Assembly: GCF_024347375.1 (NCBI RefSeq)
Contig: NZ_AP025470.1
Location: forward strand, 1,116,001-1,180,000
DNA: 64,000 nt
Source: Vibrio coralliirubri
GTDB lineage: Bacteria > Pseudomonadota > Gammaproteobacteria > Enterobacterales > Vibrionaceae
Reading direction: 5' to 3'
Shown here: positions 49,319 through 58,442 of the stretch, in pieces
Layout: every line of letters starts with the position of its first letter
Position numbering within the stretch: the stretch's first letter is position 1
Program-made: the position numbers and the translations under genes
Notes under the pieces: model-generated
Told to the model about the DNA's origin: nothing
Databases searched by the model: none
Seen by the model: the letters and a program-made list of their open reading frames with translations, nothing else

Positions 49319-50749
49319 ATGTTTAAGAACCTTTTTGCTAGCCTGCAGAAAGTTGGTAAGTCTCTGATGCTTCCAGTATCAGTTTTACCAGTTGCGGGTA
49401 TTTTGCTAGGTGTCGGTGCAGCAGATCTTCCTTTCATTCCAGAAATCGTTTCAAACTTAATGGAACAAGCTGGTGGTTCAGTATTCGGTCAAATGGCACT
49501 ACTGTTCGCAGTAGGTGTTGCACTTGGCTTTACTAACAACGATGGTGTAGCGGGTCTAGCTGCTATCGTTGGTTACGGCATCATGACTGCTACACTTGGC
49601 GTAATGGCTGGTGTAATGGGCGTTGATAAAATCGATACTGGTGTACTAGGTGGTATCCTAGTCGGTGGTGTTGCTGCTTGGGCATTCAACCGTTTCTTCC
49701 GTATTCAACTACCAGAGTACCTTGGCTTCTTCGCTGGTAAGCGTGCAGTGCCAATCATCACAGGTTTCTCTGCGATTGGTCTAGCAATCCTACTATCTGT
49801 AGTATGGCCACCAGTTGGCGGCGCTATCTCTGCGTTCTCTGATTGGGCTGCTCACCAAAACCCACAAGTGGCGTTTGGTATCTACGGTATCGTTGAGCGT
49901 TCTCTAATTCCATTTGGTCTTCACCACGTTTGGAACGTACCTTTCTTCTTTGAAGCTGGTACTTGTGTAAACGCTGCTGGCGAAACTCAAAACGGTGTTC
50001 TTACTTGTTACCTAGTTGCTGATGACGCATCTCGTGCAGCGGGCAATGGCTTCGGTCAGCTAGCTGGTGGTTACATGTTCAAGATGTTCGGTCTACCTGC
50101 TGCTGCAATCGCGATTGCACACTCAGCTAAGCCTGAAAACCGCGCTAAAGTAATGGGCATCATGGCTTCTGCTGCGTTGACTTCATTCCTAACGGGTATC
50201 ACTGAACCAATCGAATTCTCTTTCCTATTCGTTGCTCCAGTACTGTACGCAATCCACGCTCTACTAGCTGGTTCTGCATACGTTCTTGCGAACACTCTAG
50301 GTTTTGTACACGGTACATCTTTCTCACACGGTCTAATCGACTTCCTAGTTCTATCTGGCAACGCGTCTAAGATGGGCCTAATGGTTGTATGTGGTATTGC
50401 TTACGCTGCAATTTACTACATCGTATTCCGCACTGTGATTAAAGCTCTAGACCTTAAAACTCCAGGCCGTGAAGACGAGACTGAAGAAGAGTCAGTTGCG
50501 ACTGGTTCTGAACTTGCTGGTGAGCTAGTTGCTGCATTCGGTGGCAAAGCGAACATCACTGGTCTTGACGCTTGTATTACTCGTCTACGTGTTGCAGTTG
50601 CTGATACAGCAGTTGTTGACCAAGACAAACTGAAGAAACTAGGCGCTGCAGGTGTTGTTGTAGTTGCTGGTGGCGTACAAGCTATCTTCGGTACTAAGTC
50701 TGACAACCTTAAGACAGACATGGATGAGTGGATCCGTAACAACGGTTAA
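49319..50749 (+). CDS. ptsG: Glucose-specific PTS transporter, EIICB
   Basis: 476 residues. The EIIC domain (about 1-390) contains the membrane spans and ends with the conserved ITEPIEFSF region. A linker with [12 protein letters not shown] follows, then the EIIB domain with phosphorylation site Cys419 ([10 protein letters not shown]). It takes up glucose and phosphorylates it using EIIA-Glc. The frame is open for 25 codons upstream (49244), but AGGAG and the match [19 protein letters not shown] to E. coli PtsG fix the start at 49319. Confidence 0.97.
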   Translation: MFKNLFASLQKVGKSLMLPVSVLPVAGILLGVGAADLPFIPEIVSNLMEQAGGSVFGQMALLFAVGVALGFTNNDGVAGLAAIVGYGIMTATLGVMAGVMGVDKIDTGVLGGILVGGVAAWAFNRFFRIQLPEYLGFFAGKRAVPIITGFSAIGLAILLSVVWPPVGGAISAFSDWAAHQNPQVAFGIYGIVERSLIPFGLHHVWNVPFFFEAGTCVNAAGETQNGVLTCYLVADDASRAAGNGFGQLAGGYMFKMFGLPAAAIAIAHSAKPENRAKVMGIMASAALTSFLTGITEPIEFSFLFVAPVLYAIHALLAGSAYVLANTLGFVHGTSFSHGLIDFLVLSGNASKMGLMVVCGIAYAAIYYIVFRTVIKALDLKTPGREDETEEESVATGSELAGELVAAFGGKANITGLDACITRLRVAVADTAVVDQDKLKKLGAAGVVVVAGGVQAIFGTKSDNLKTDMDEWIRNNG

Positions 50750-50769
50750 TTCACTGACTCAATAAATTG

Positions 50770-50797
50770 AAAGGAGGCCGAAAGGCCTCCTTTTTTG
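50770..50797 (+). terminator. Terminator of ptsG
   Basis: A perfect 10-bp stem (50770-50779 with 50784-50793), with a GAAA loop and T-tract. Confidence 0.95.
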
Positions 50798-50979
50798 TTT
50801 TCAGCTCTATGAAAGATCTTTTCGCGTCTAATCCTCTCTAACTCAGAGAGTTACCATTCAACTCGATTATTTGATGGTCGTTCCCAAATTTTTCGTGTCT
50901 TTTATCTTTTACCCAGCGATGACACCTTTTGCTGAGATTCCAGTAGACTTCCGTTTTTTAAATACAGTCTGAGAATATT

Positions 50980-51384
50980 ATGAAACATCGTTACTTGATC
51001 GGCCTTATGTGCTGCAGCGGAGCCTCGTTTGCTCAAGCTTCTGAAGCTCCAGCTTTGGAAGTGGGACTCGCCATTGACCAAGACCTGAGTGTCGTTGTGG
51101 AATTTGATCAGAAATACCGTGCTACGATTGGCAATGACGGCGCTGCCTTTGATTACATCTTGAAGCGTGGTCAGTTCGAGACTGAAGCTCCGTTGAGCTG
51201 GTACGTCGGTGCTGGTGCTTGGGCTGAATGGAATGACGACTTTGGCTTACGCTTGCCGTTAGGCGTGAAAGTGAATTTCTACGAAGGTTGGAATGCTTAC
51301 GCACAAGTTCACCCTGAACTCGATATGTATAAAGGTGTTGAGTTGCAAATAGGCGGCGCTTTAGGTGTTACCTATAAGTTCTAA
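50980..51384 (+). CDS. Small exported beta-rich protein, possible outer-membrane protein
   Basis: 134 residues. It has a short signal peptide (cut likely after SFA or AQA, about residue 18-20). The rest alternates polar and aromatic residues with many glycines and ends GALGVTYKF. The C-terminal aromatic residue and strand pattern resemble outer-membrane barrel proteins, but at about 115 mature residues it would be a very small barrel. I do not recognise the family. It is convergent with another barrel-like gene across a terminator. Confidence 0.7.
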   Translation: MKHRYLIGLMCCSGASFAQASEAPALEVGLAIDQDLSVVVEFDQKYRATIGNDGAAFDYILKRGQFETEAPLSWYVGAGAWAEWNDDFGLRLPLGVKVNFYEGWNAYAQVHPELDMYKGVELQIGGALGVTYKF

Positions 51385-51410
51385 TCTGAACTAAAACTGT
51401 TTTAATAATG

Positions 51411-51438
51411 AAAAAACCAGCATTTAGCTGGTTTTTTC
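51411..51438. terminator. Bidirectional terminator between the two barrel-like genes
   Basis: An 11-bp stem (51411-51421 with 51427-51437) with loop ATTTA; A and T runs are part of the stem on both sides. Confidence 0.9.
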
Positions 51439-51476
51439 GTTTGGGCCGATCTTATATTTTTGCTTCATTGAGCCGC

Positions 51477-52070
51477 TTAGAAAGTAAAACTCAGTCCGAC
51501 ATTAGCTTGGAATTGGTTCATCCAGTCGGTATCAAAGCGAATGATGCACTCTTGCCCGTTATTTGGGATATTACAAACACCGGAGGTATCGTTGTCGACA
51601 ACCGTGCCTAACCAACGTACTTGTGTGTTCAACGCTAATCGGTCGCTAAATTTGTACTCTAAGCCGCCAAAGATAGAAGTTGAGAATCCATACTTATCTT
51701 TTGCCCAGTCTACATCGACGTAAGAAGCACCAAGGCCTAGCCCTAGATAACCCGACAACACAGGCGAAGCAGGGTAGTAGATGCTGCTTTGAAGGTGCAG
51801 GTATTGGATGGAGGAGCTTAGGTTAAGCGTTTCTAATTCCGAGCTCTGATTGGAATAGAAGAAGCCGATACGTCCTTTTTCAAGTGGCGTTTCAATGGCA
51901 AAGGTGTAGTTTTCAGAGCCTTTCATGTCATAGGTTTTACCGTCCTGGTCTTCGACACTGCCACCGCCGGTATAACCTACCATAGGTGTAATGATGATCT
52001 CCGGCGAAGCATACGCGCTTGAAACGGAGAGAAGCGTAATCAGTGCCATCATATTTGCTTTGTTATTCAT
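51477..52070 (-). CDS. Exported beta-barrel-like protein (OmpW/OmpA-barrel-like fold)
   Basis: 197 residues. A signal peptide (about 1-20, cut near SAYA) is followed by alternating hydrophobic strands, including YLGLGLGASYVDVDW and GLEYKFSDRLALNTQVRW. The terminal strand ends ANVGLSFTF, with a final Phe as recognised by the BAM machinery. Two cysteines (CNIPNNGQEC) may pair in an outer loop. The family is not identified with certainty. An ATG at 52088 is in frame, but AAGGA is positioned for 52070. Confidence 0.78.
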   Translation of the reverse strand: MNNKANMMALITLLSVSSAYASPEIIITPMVGYTGGGSVEDQDGKTYDMKGSENYTFAIETPLEKGRIGFFYSNQSSELETLNLSSSIQYLHLQSSIYYPASPVLSGYLGLGLGASYVDVDWAKDKYGFSTSIFGGLEYKFSDRLALNTQVRWLGTVVDNDTSGVCNIPNNGQECIIRFDTDWMNQFQANVGLSFTF

Positions 52071-52215
52071 GAGTATATCCTTATCCATACACTTACTAAT
52101 TGTGATGGTTACATCAATATTGTGCGACTAATTTCGACGATTCTTGAAGATACTTCACACACCTGATAGTACTTAAATAGAGACTCGACAAATTAATAAT
52201 AAGCCAGAGGTGTCT

Positions 52216-52305
52216 ATGGACCATAATCTGAAAAATGCCCTACAAATTACCGTGTTTATCTACATGATCATTCTTTCATTTGGCTTTATTGCGATTGGTA
52301 GTTAA
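52216..52305 (+). CDS. 29-residue single-span membrane protein (YnhF/CydH-like?)
   Basis: A 29-codon ORF, ATG to TAA, with AGAGG about 6 bases upstream. The peptide has a short polar start (MDHNLKNALQ) and one hydrophobic span (ITVFIYMIILSFGFIAIG). Length and layout resemble E. coli YnhF (CydH), a 29-residue accessory subunit of cytochrome bd, but identity is too low to be sure by eye and no cyd genes are in the window. It lies 41 bp before the patatin gene in the same direction. Confidence 0.55.
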   Translation: MDHNLKNALQITVFIYMIILSFGFIAIGS

Positions 52306-52346
52306 TACCATCTATTGCGAGGCTGAGTTTTGATACTCAGGGAATA

Positions 52347-53561
52347 ATGAATAGTGGGATTATAACCAATATTGATACAGCAATAGACTTGGATTATTAC
52401 GCTAAGTTTATTGCTGGAAAAACAGCACTGGTCGCTCAAGGTGGCGGACAGAGAAGTATTTTTACTTCTGGAGTGCTGGATGCCTTTCTTCTCTCAAATT
52501 TTGATCCCTTCGACGAATTTTTTGGTACCTCAGCAGGTGCTCTCAACTTATGCGCTTATCTGTGCCGTGATAAAGGCCTTGGCCGTTCTTTTGTTCTCGA
52601 CCTCACAACCTCACCAGAGTTCTTCAATCTCTTTTCCTATATACGACACAGAAAGAACCTAGGATTAGAATGGGCGCTAGAACAAATTATGGCTTACCCA
52701 TATAAGCTCGATCTGGATTTAGGGCGGCAAACGCTAGGCGATCGCCACTTCTATGCGGCTGTAACGGATTCCAAAGACTTACGAGACCACTACTTCCCAT
52801 TATTGGGTGAAGATTGGTACAAGGTGATGATTGCGACCTGCGCCATTCCTCGTTTGTACAATGATGAAGTCTTTATTGGTGACAGTGCTTATGTGGACGG
52901 TGGTGTATCGGCGTGTATCCCAGTTCAGGAAGCGTGGCGAAGACAAGCCCGTTCTATTGTAGTGATTCGTACTGAGCCAGTGGTTGAGGAAGGTAATACC
53001 CAATTGGTTGAAGCACCAGTTAAGGGACCTTCAGTCAAAGCGCCTAAACCAATCTCTGCCGAAGAACTGGAGTGGTTTCGCGAATCTTTCGACAGTGTTC
53101 AAGGCCATTGGCAACAGAAAGTGGAACAGTGGAAAACCGACTGGACCTCTTTCTTCCAACAACAAATTATGCGCTCAAAAGAGCAGAAGCGTGACCGTGG
53201 GCATTTAGACCTGCTGAACGGTGGTCGCTGGCTATTTGGTGCAGATGATATTTATCGCTTAAGTCATTTAATCGGAGATAAGTTTGATTCAGGCTTGGCT
53301 GACATGCTGATGGTGCATTATCAGACCTACTCATTGACTCAGGATTTTTTGAATTCGCCACCAGATGACGCGTTTGTGGTACAGATAGCGCCAAGTCAGC
53401 CACTAAAATCGAGTTCATTAATGAGCGACAAAGAAGACCTGTTGCACGATTACGAAATGGGCTTAGAAGCCGGTTACCGATTTGTCGAAACCTACACCTC
53501 AACGGAAAACGCGCGCAATTCTCATATGCCACAGTTAGCCACCATTGCTGCTGGCAAGTAA
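52347..53561 (+). CDS. Patatin-like phospholipase
   Basis: 404 residues. Oxyanion loop GGGQR (32-36), nucleophile Ser62 in GTSAG, and catalytic Asp184 in VDGG: a complete Ser-Asp dyad of the patatin family. No signal peptide is seen, so it is cytoplasmic or membrane-associated. After the catalytic domain (about 1-215) comes a polar, Pro/Lys/Glu-rich linker (to about 240), then a helical C-terminal region. The architecture is like YjjU-type patatins of gammaproteobacteria. The substrate is unknown. AGGGA precedes the ATG. Confidence 0.88.
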   Translation: MNSGIITNIDTAIDLDYYAKFIAGKTALVAQGGGQRSIFTSGVLDAFLLSNFDPFDEFFGTSAGALNLCAYLCRDKGLGRSFVLDLTTSPEFFNLFSYIRHRKNLGLEWALEQIMAYPYKLDLDLGRQTLGDRHFYAAVTDSKDLRDHYFPLLGEDWYKVMIATCAIPRLYNDEVFIGDSAYVDGGVSACIPVQEAWRRQARSIVVIRTEPVVEEGNTQLVEAPVKGPSVKAPKPISAEELEWFRESFDSVQGHWQQKVEQWKTDWTSFFQQQIMRSKEQKRDRGHLDLLNGGRWLFGADDIYRLSHLIGDKFDSGLADMLMVHYQTYSLTQDFLNSPPDDAFVVQIAPSQPLKSSSLMSDKEDLLHDYEMGLEAGYRFVETYTSTENARNSHMPQLATIAAGK

Positions 53562-53640
53562 CTCTCGAAGTTGATGAGCTAGCATACTGTGAGCTCGTTA
53601 TGCTGTTTAAGCAGATCGTTAGTGAGTCGTGTTCTGAAAT

Positions 53641-53680
53641 GAAAAAGGGTTATTGAACTTGGTTCGATAACCCTTTTTTG
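53641..53680. terminator. Bidirectional terminator between the patatin gene and pykA
   Basis: A stem of about 17 bp, with one G-U pair (53642-53658 with 53662-53678), starts in A residues and ends in T residues. Confidence 0.92.
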
Positions 53681-53721
53681 CTTTTGAGATTAGGCGAATC
53701 GTTTCGCCTTAAGGTCAAATA

Positions 53722-55170
53722 TTAGGTGACAGGCAAGATTCTCATACAGTTGGTCGACCCCGCCACATCCATAATGTCACCTTGAGTGACGATCACTAGG
53801 TCGCCAAACTTAAGGTGTCCTTTGTCTTTCAAGCAAGTGAGTGTAGATAGTGCAATGTCAAAGCTGTCTTCGGCTTCTGTCTCGAAATAGATAGGTGTCA
53901 CACCTCGGTATAAGGTACAGCGATTAAGCGTTCCTTCGTTACGAGACAGCGCGTAGATCGGCATGTCGGCACTTAGGCGAGACATCATCAGTGCAGTGCG
54001 GCCTGACTCGGTGAGAGTGACAACGCCTTTAATGCCTTCCATATGGTTCGCAGAGTAGATGGTCGCCATCGAAACGGTTTCTTCGGCAGTAACAAAGGTG
54101 CGATCAATACGGTAATTGGATTGGTCATTAATGCCTGCCATCTTCTCAGCACCAATACAAACTTCTGCCATCGATTTTACGGTTTCGACTGGGTAGTCAC
54201 CAGCTGCAGTTTCACCAGACAGCATCACAGCATCGGTGCCATCGAGTACGGCGTTGGCAACGTCCATCACTTCGGCACGGGTTGGCATTGGCGCAGAAAT
54301 CATTGATTCCATCATTTGAGTTGCGGTGATGACTGTTCGGTTAAGCGCTCTAGCACGGCGTATAAGCTGTTTTTGTACTCCGACCAACTCAGGATCGCCA
54401 ATTTCCACTCCGAGGTCACCACGAGCCACCATGACCACATCTGAGGCCATTATGATGTCATCCATGTTCTCAACAGTAGCTACTGTCTCTGCTCGCTCCA
54501 CTTTTGCGATGAGGTGAGCTTCTAAGCCGGCTTCTCGTGCAAGCTGACGAGCATAGTGCATGTCTTCACCATTACGAGGGAAAGACACCGCTAGGTAATC
54601 CACTTTGATTTGTGCGGCGGTGACGATGTCGCGCTTGTCTTTTTCTGTTAGCGCTTCTGCGGAAAGGCCACCCCCTTTTTTGTTGATGCCTTTGTTATTT
54701 GAGAGTGGGCCGCCAATAATGACTTCGGTATGAACGCGACAGCCTTCTACTTTGGTTACTTTGAGTTGAACACGACCATCGTCAAGCAACAAGATATCGC
54801 CGGCGGATACGTCGTTAGGCAGTTCTTTGTAATCAAGGCCAACGGCTTCTTGATTGCCTTCGCCTAAACCTAGGCTGCTATCGAGAGTGAACAGGTCGCC
54901 TACGGCAAGATGGATTTTGCCATCTTTGAATGTCGACACACGAATCTTGGGACCTTGTAAGTCTCCGAGAATGGCGATTTGAGTGCCGTGTCTTTTTGCT
55001 ATTGCTCTGACTTTTTCTGCGCGTTGTATATGGTCGTCGCTGGTGCCGTGAGAGAAGTTCATACGAACGATATTGGCACCGGCTTTGATGATCTCTTCAA
55101 GCACGTTACCTTTATCAGTAGAAGGGCCTAGCGTTGTGACGATTTTCGTTTTTCTTAATTCGGCTGTCAT
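53722..55170 (-). CDS. pykA: Pyruvate kinase II (PykA type)
   Basis: 482 residues. It has [15 protein letters not shown] and the signature [13 protein letters not shown] segment ([11 protein letters not shown]), with [11 protein letters not shown] and TATQMMESM. The C-terminal regulatory domain ends [12 protein letters not shown]. It aligns with E. coli PykA (about 480 residues) better than with PykF, for example in [14 protein letters not shown]. It converts phosphoenolpyruvate to pyruvate with ATP gain. AGGAG precedes the ATG. It is divergent from mlc across 611 bp that contain a MITE-like element. Confidence 0.95.
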   Translation of the reverse strand: MTAELRKTKIVTTLGPSTDKGNVLEEIIKAGANIVRMNFSHGTSDDHIQRAEKVRAIAKRHGTQIAILGDLQGPKIRVSTFKDGKIHLAVGDLFTLDSSLGLGEGNQEAVGLDYKELPNDVSAGDILLLDDGRVQLKVTKVEGCRVHTEVIIGGPLSNNKGINKKGGGLSAEALTEKDKRDIVTAAQIKVDYLAVSFPRNGEDMHYARQLAREAGLEAHLIAKVERAETVATVENMDDIIMASDVVMVARGDLGVEIGDPELVGVQKQLIRRARALNRTVITATQMMESMISAPMPTRAEVMDVANAVLDGTDAVMLSGETAAGDYPVETVKSMAEVCIGAEKMAGINDQSNYRIDRTFVTAEETVSMATIYSANHMEGIKGVVTLTESGRTALMMSRLSADMPIYALSRNEGTLNRCTLYRGVTPIYFETEAEDSFDIALSTLTCLKDKGHLKFGDLVIVTQGDIMDVAGSTNCMRILPVT

Positions 55171-55210
55171 GAATACTCCTAGAGTGAGGCCAAGTAATCT
55201 TTTAAAAGAC

Positions 55211-55505
55211 TAGGGCGTGTTGATCTTTCGAGCTGATTTTTGCAGCGAGTTGCTGGGTATTTATACAAGGCAGAGGCTTTGATGTGTAGCTAGCCTACAT
55301 GAGAAGCCGATAACGTAGTAGAAATGACCAGCAAACGCTGCCCGAAGGGTTCGAGCTGGGCGCCCCCGCAAAAAGCGTTTTACTCTTTGTTGAGGGAGAT
55401 TTGCTTAGAATGACTAGGCTACTTCCCCCTCGCCGCGATTAAAACGCTTTTGACTAGGCGTCCCCATCCGAACAAAATTTAACCACGAAAGGTCAACGCG
55501 CCTTA
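55211..55505. mobile_element. MITE-like element with 20-bp terminal inverted repeats
   Basis: The ends TAGGGCGTGTTGATCTTTCG (55211-55230) and, on the other strand, TAAGGCGCGTTGACCTTTCG (55505-55486) match at 17 of 20 positions. Both begin with TA, which could be a TA target duplication. Nested inside are a 17-bp arm pair (55250-55266 with 55318-55334, 14 matches), a stem around 55275-55309, and a perfect 12-bp pair (55371-55382 with 55440-55451). No ORF of useful size is inside, so it would be non-autonomous. Confidence 0.7.
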
Positions 55506-55690
55506 ATTAAGTATATGCATTAATTGATAATTTATTGGGAGCTAGGAGGATATTTCTTGATTTGCCTTTAATTATTGAATTCAGGGCTCAAACGCGATGT
55601 TTTATTCTGAAAATTAAGTCGCAAATTATCGATGTGGGTGTTAATTTTCCTCGAACTATTTGACTCGATACACAAAGATTCATGTATATA

Positions 55691-55706
55691 CGTGATACTG
55701 GTCACG
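55691..55706. promoter_or_regulatory. Candidate CRP site upstream of mlc
   Basis: CGTGATACTGGTCACG has the fully symmetric GTGA-N6-TCAC core of CRP sites. It is centred about 83 bp before the mlc start. The flanks GTATAT and ATATAC extend the dyad. Regulation of mlc by CRP is known in E. coli. Confidence 0.6.
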
Positions 55707-55781
55707 GCGATATACCAAGTGACTTCACAATTACTTCGCAAAGTAAAAAAATTACCTCGTTGATGATTTCTGGAGCGTAAA

Positions 55782-56999
55782 ATGTACATGGCTCAACCGG
55801 GCCATATTGATCATATCAAACAGGTCAATGCTGGTCGTGTATATAAACTAATTGACCTTAAAGGTCCTATTTCTCGTATCGATCTGTCCAAGCAAAGTGA
55901 GTTGGCTCCGGCGAGTATTACTAAAATTACCCGTGAACTCATTGAAGCTCACCTTATTCACGAAACGACGGTTCAAGAAGCCACGACTCGTGGGCGTCCT
56001 GCTGTCGGTCTGCAAACCAATAACGAAGGTTGGCAGTTTCTGTCGATGCGTCTTGGTCGCGGATACTTGACGATCGCGCTCCATGAATTGGGCGGCGACG
56101 TGCTTATCGATACCAAGATTGATATCCATGAACGTGACCAAGACGATGTGCTAGCGCGTCTTCTCCATGAAATCGATGAGTTCTTCCAAACCTATGCCGA
56201 GCAACTCGACAGGGTGACGAGTATCGCTATCACACTGCCAGGTCTGGTGAATTCAGAACAAGGTATTGTGTTGCAGATGCCGCACTACAACGTTGAAAAC
56301 TTAGCGTTGGGGCCGGAGATCTACAAAGAAACCGGTTTGCCAGTTTTTATTGCCAATGATACCCGAGCGTGGGCATTAGCAGAGAAGCTGTTTGGTAATT
56401 CACAAGACAACGACAACTCTGTTCTTATCTCGATTCACCACGGTTTAGGTGCCGGGATCATTCTTGATGGTCGCGTTCTGCAAGGACGTCACGGTAACAT
56501 CGGTGAGTTGGGGCATATCCAGATCGATAAGGAAGGCAAGCTTTGCCACTGTGGAAATCGAGGCTGTTTAGAAACGGTGGCGAGTTCTCAGGCAATCCGT
56601 GAGCAAGTCAAAGAGCGATTGGCAAATGGTGAAGAATCAACGCTAACGGTGTTTGAAGACGTCACTATTGAACAAATCTGTGCTGCCGCTGCTAATGGGG
56701 ATCCGCTGGCTGTCGAAGTGATTGAACAGTTAGGTCGTTACTTAGGTTCTGCGATTGCGATTGTGATTAACCTGTTCAACCCAGAGAAAATCTTGGTGGG
56801 TGGTGTTATCAATCAGGCGAAGAGCGTGTTATACCCGGCGATTCAAAAGTGCATCGAAGAGCAGAGTCTATCGGTTTACCATAAAGACTTAGAGCTGGTG
56901 GAATCTCGTTTTTATAAGCAGGCAACCATGCCAGGTGCTGCGCTTATCAAGCAGGCCTTATACGATGGCCAACTGTTAATGAAAGTTATTGAAGGTTAA
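55782..56999 (+). CDS. mlc: Glucose-responsive ROK repressor Mlc
   Basis: 405 residues. An N-terminal winged helix (about 10-75; PGHIDHIKQVNAGRVYKLID is nearly the E. coli Mlc start) is followed by a ROK domain. The zinc site is His245, Cys255, Cys257 and Cys262 (GHIQIDKEGKLCHCGNRGC). The C-terminal amphipathic helix binds the membrane. In relatives it represses ptsG, ptsHI and others and is released when unphosphorylated PtsG sequesters it. GGAG is best placed for the ATG at 55782; one at 55788 is possible. Its known target ptsG is in this window. Confidence 0.94.
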   Translation: MYMAQPGHIDHIKQVNAGRVYKLIDLKGPISRIDLSKQSELAPASITKITRELIEAHLIHETTVQEATTRGRPAVGLQTNNEGWQFLSMRLGRGYLTIALHELGGDVLIDTKIDIHERDQDDVLARLLHEIDEFFQTYAEQLDRVTSIAITLPGLVNSEQGIVLQMPHYNVENLALGPEIYKETGLPVFIANDTRAWALAEKLFGNSQDNDNSVLISIHHGLGAGIILDGRVLQGRHGNIGELGHIQIDKEGKLCHCGNRGCLETVASSQAIREQVKERLANGEESTLTVFEDVTIEQICAAAANGDPLAVEVIEQLGRYLGSAIAIVINLFNPEKILVGGVINQAKSVLYPAIQKCIEEQSLSVYHKDLELVESRFYKQATMPGAALIKQALYDGQLLMKVIEG

Positions 57000-57167
57000 C
57001 CCCTTTTTCTCGTCTTGTAGCCTTACCCTGAATCTTTCCATGTACTTAAGCTTTGTATAACATCATTTGTTGTACTTAGTTTAAGCATTCTGTGCATTGG
57101 CGCTTTGCTTTAACCTATTGAAGTAGGCTATTGTAGCCACAGTTATTATTTGTCACTAAGGTGTTGT

Positions 57168-58109
57168 ATGTCTGGCGTTTTAAATTCGGTTGATCAGAGA
57201 ACCAAACTGGTCGGTGAAAACCGTCTGGAACTCTTGTTATTCAGCTTAAATAGTCGTCAACTATTTGCGATTAACGTATTTAAAGTGAAAGAAGTCCTCA
57301 AAGTTCCAGTACTCACTCGCTTACCGGGCTCTCATCACCATATTACGGGTGTTGCGTCTTTACGTGGTGAATCGGTGCCTGTTATCGATTTACGCAGTGC
57401 CATTGGCTTTCCGCCATCTCGTGCGGAGTCTCAAGAGAGCAACCTGATCATTACGGAATACAACCGAACCGTACAAGGTTTCTTGGTTGGGCAAGTTCGT
57501 AATATCGTGAACACGACATGGACAGAAATCCAGCCGCCGCCAAAGACAACAGGCCGTGCAAATTACCTAACCGCTATCACGCATATTCAAGAAGAAGAGC
57601 AGCACAAGATCGTCGAGATCATCGATGTTGAGAAGGTGTTGGCTGAGATCATTGATTACGATGTCTCGATCTCTGAAGGCGTCTTGGATGAACAATTAGC
57701 TCAGGAGATGATTGGACGTAACGTGCTTATCGTTGATGACTCTTCAACAGCGCGTAACCAGATCAAAGGCACCTTGTCACAGCTTGGTTTGAACATTATT
57801 GAGTGTTGTGATGGCTTAGAAGCACTAACCTTACTTAAGGGCTGGTGTGATGAAGGCAAAGACATCAATCAAGAAATATTGTTGATGATCACCGATGCTG
57901 AAATGCCTGAAATGGATGGCTATAAGCTGACACACGAAGTACGTACTGACCCAAGAATGCATGACCTATTCATTACGCTAAACACTTCATTAAGTGGAAG
58001 TTTTAATGAAGCTATGGTTGAGAAAGTAGGGTGTAACCGCTTTATTTCTAAGTTCCAGCCAGACCTCTTGGTTGAAGTGACTCAAGAGCGAATGCGTCAG
58101 ATTTTGTAA
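57168..58109 (+). CDS. Chemotaxis coupling protein CheV
   Basis: 313 residues. A CheW-like domain (about 15-165) is joined to a response-regulator receiver domain (about 180-313) with phospho-acceptor Asp243 (MITDAEMPEMDG), an acidic pair in LIVDDSS and conserved Lys295. It couples chemoreceptors to CheA and may act as a phosphate sink. Starts further upstream (57150) are open, but AAGG before the ATG at 57168 and MSGVLNSVDQRT favour this one. It is an isolated chemotaxis gene. Confidence 0.94.
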   Translation: MSGVLNSVDQRTKLVGENRLELLLFSLNSRQLFAINVFKVKEVLKVPVLTRLPGSHHHITGVASLRGESVPVIDLRSAIGFPPSRAESQESNLIITEYNRTVQGFLVGQVRNIVNTTWTEIQPPPKTTGRANYLTAITHIQEEEQHKIVEIIDVEKVLAEIIDYDVSISEGVLDEQLAQEMIGRNVLIVDDSSTARNQIKGTLSQLGLNIIECCDGLEALTLLKGWCDEGKDINQEILLMITDAEMPEMDGYKLTHEVRTDPRMHDLFITLNTSLSGSFNEAMVEKVGCNRFISKFQPDLLVEVTQERMRQIL

Positions 58110-58442
58110 TTAACGCTGCTGTACGGTTTGTTTTGAGTGACCTTATAGAAAACGTTTGCTAATATTCACGCAGCATATTTTTCTTAACGAAATATGCTCA
58201 ACTACTAGCGTAACTTTTCACACACAATCTAAGGTAGTTCCTCTTAATGATATGGTTAACGTCTAAAGTCGTCATGACTTTGAGCTTATTACTGTATAGG
58301 GAATTTAAGAAAAGACGTACGGAAGCTGAAGTTGAGTCATAACTCAACAATTGGAATTGAAGGGAAGCGGATGCTTCCCTTTTTCGTTGCTCTTTCTCTC
58401 GTTTCTTTAGCCAAGGACCGATTGAGGACAATTGCTACTTCG
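58110..58442 (+). other. Intergenic region after cheV
   Basis: 333 bp between the 3' ends of cheV and dnaE2. It contains a small 7-bp hairpin (58331-58348) and the terminator at 58360-58385; otherwise nothing recognisable. Confidence 0.5.
58360..58385 (+). terminator. Terminator in the cheV-dnaE2 gap
   Basis: A 9-bp stem (58360-58368 with 58373-58381), with loop GGAT, is followed by T residues on the + strand. It is 250 bp after the cheV stop. Confidence 0.82.

Larger units (their letters stand above)
55171..55781. other. pykA / mlc divergent intergenic region
   Basis: 611 bp without a gene. The pykA-proximal half is occupied by a structured element with terminal inverted repeats (55211-55505, separate entry). 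The mlc-proximal part (55506-55781) is AT-rich and holds the CRP-like site. No promoter for pykA could be placed; it may lie within the element. Confidence 0.5.
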
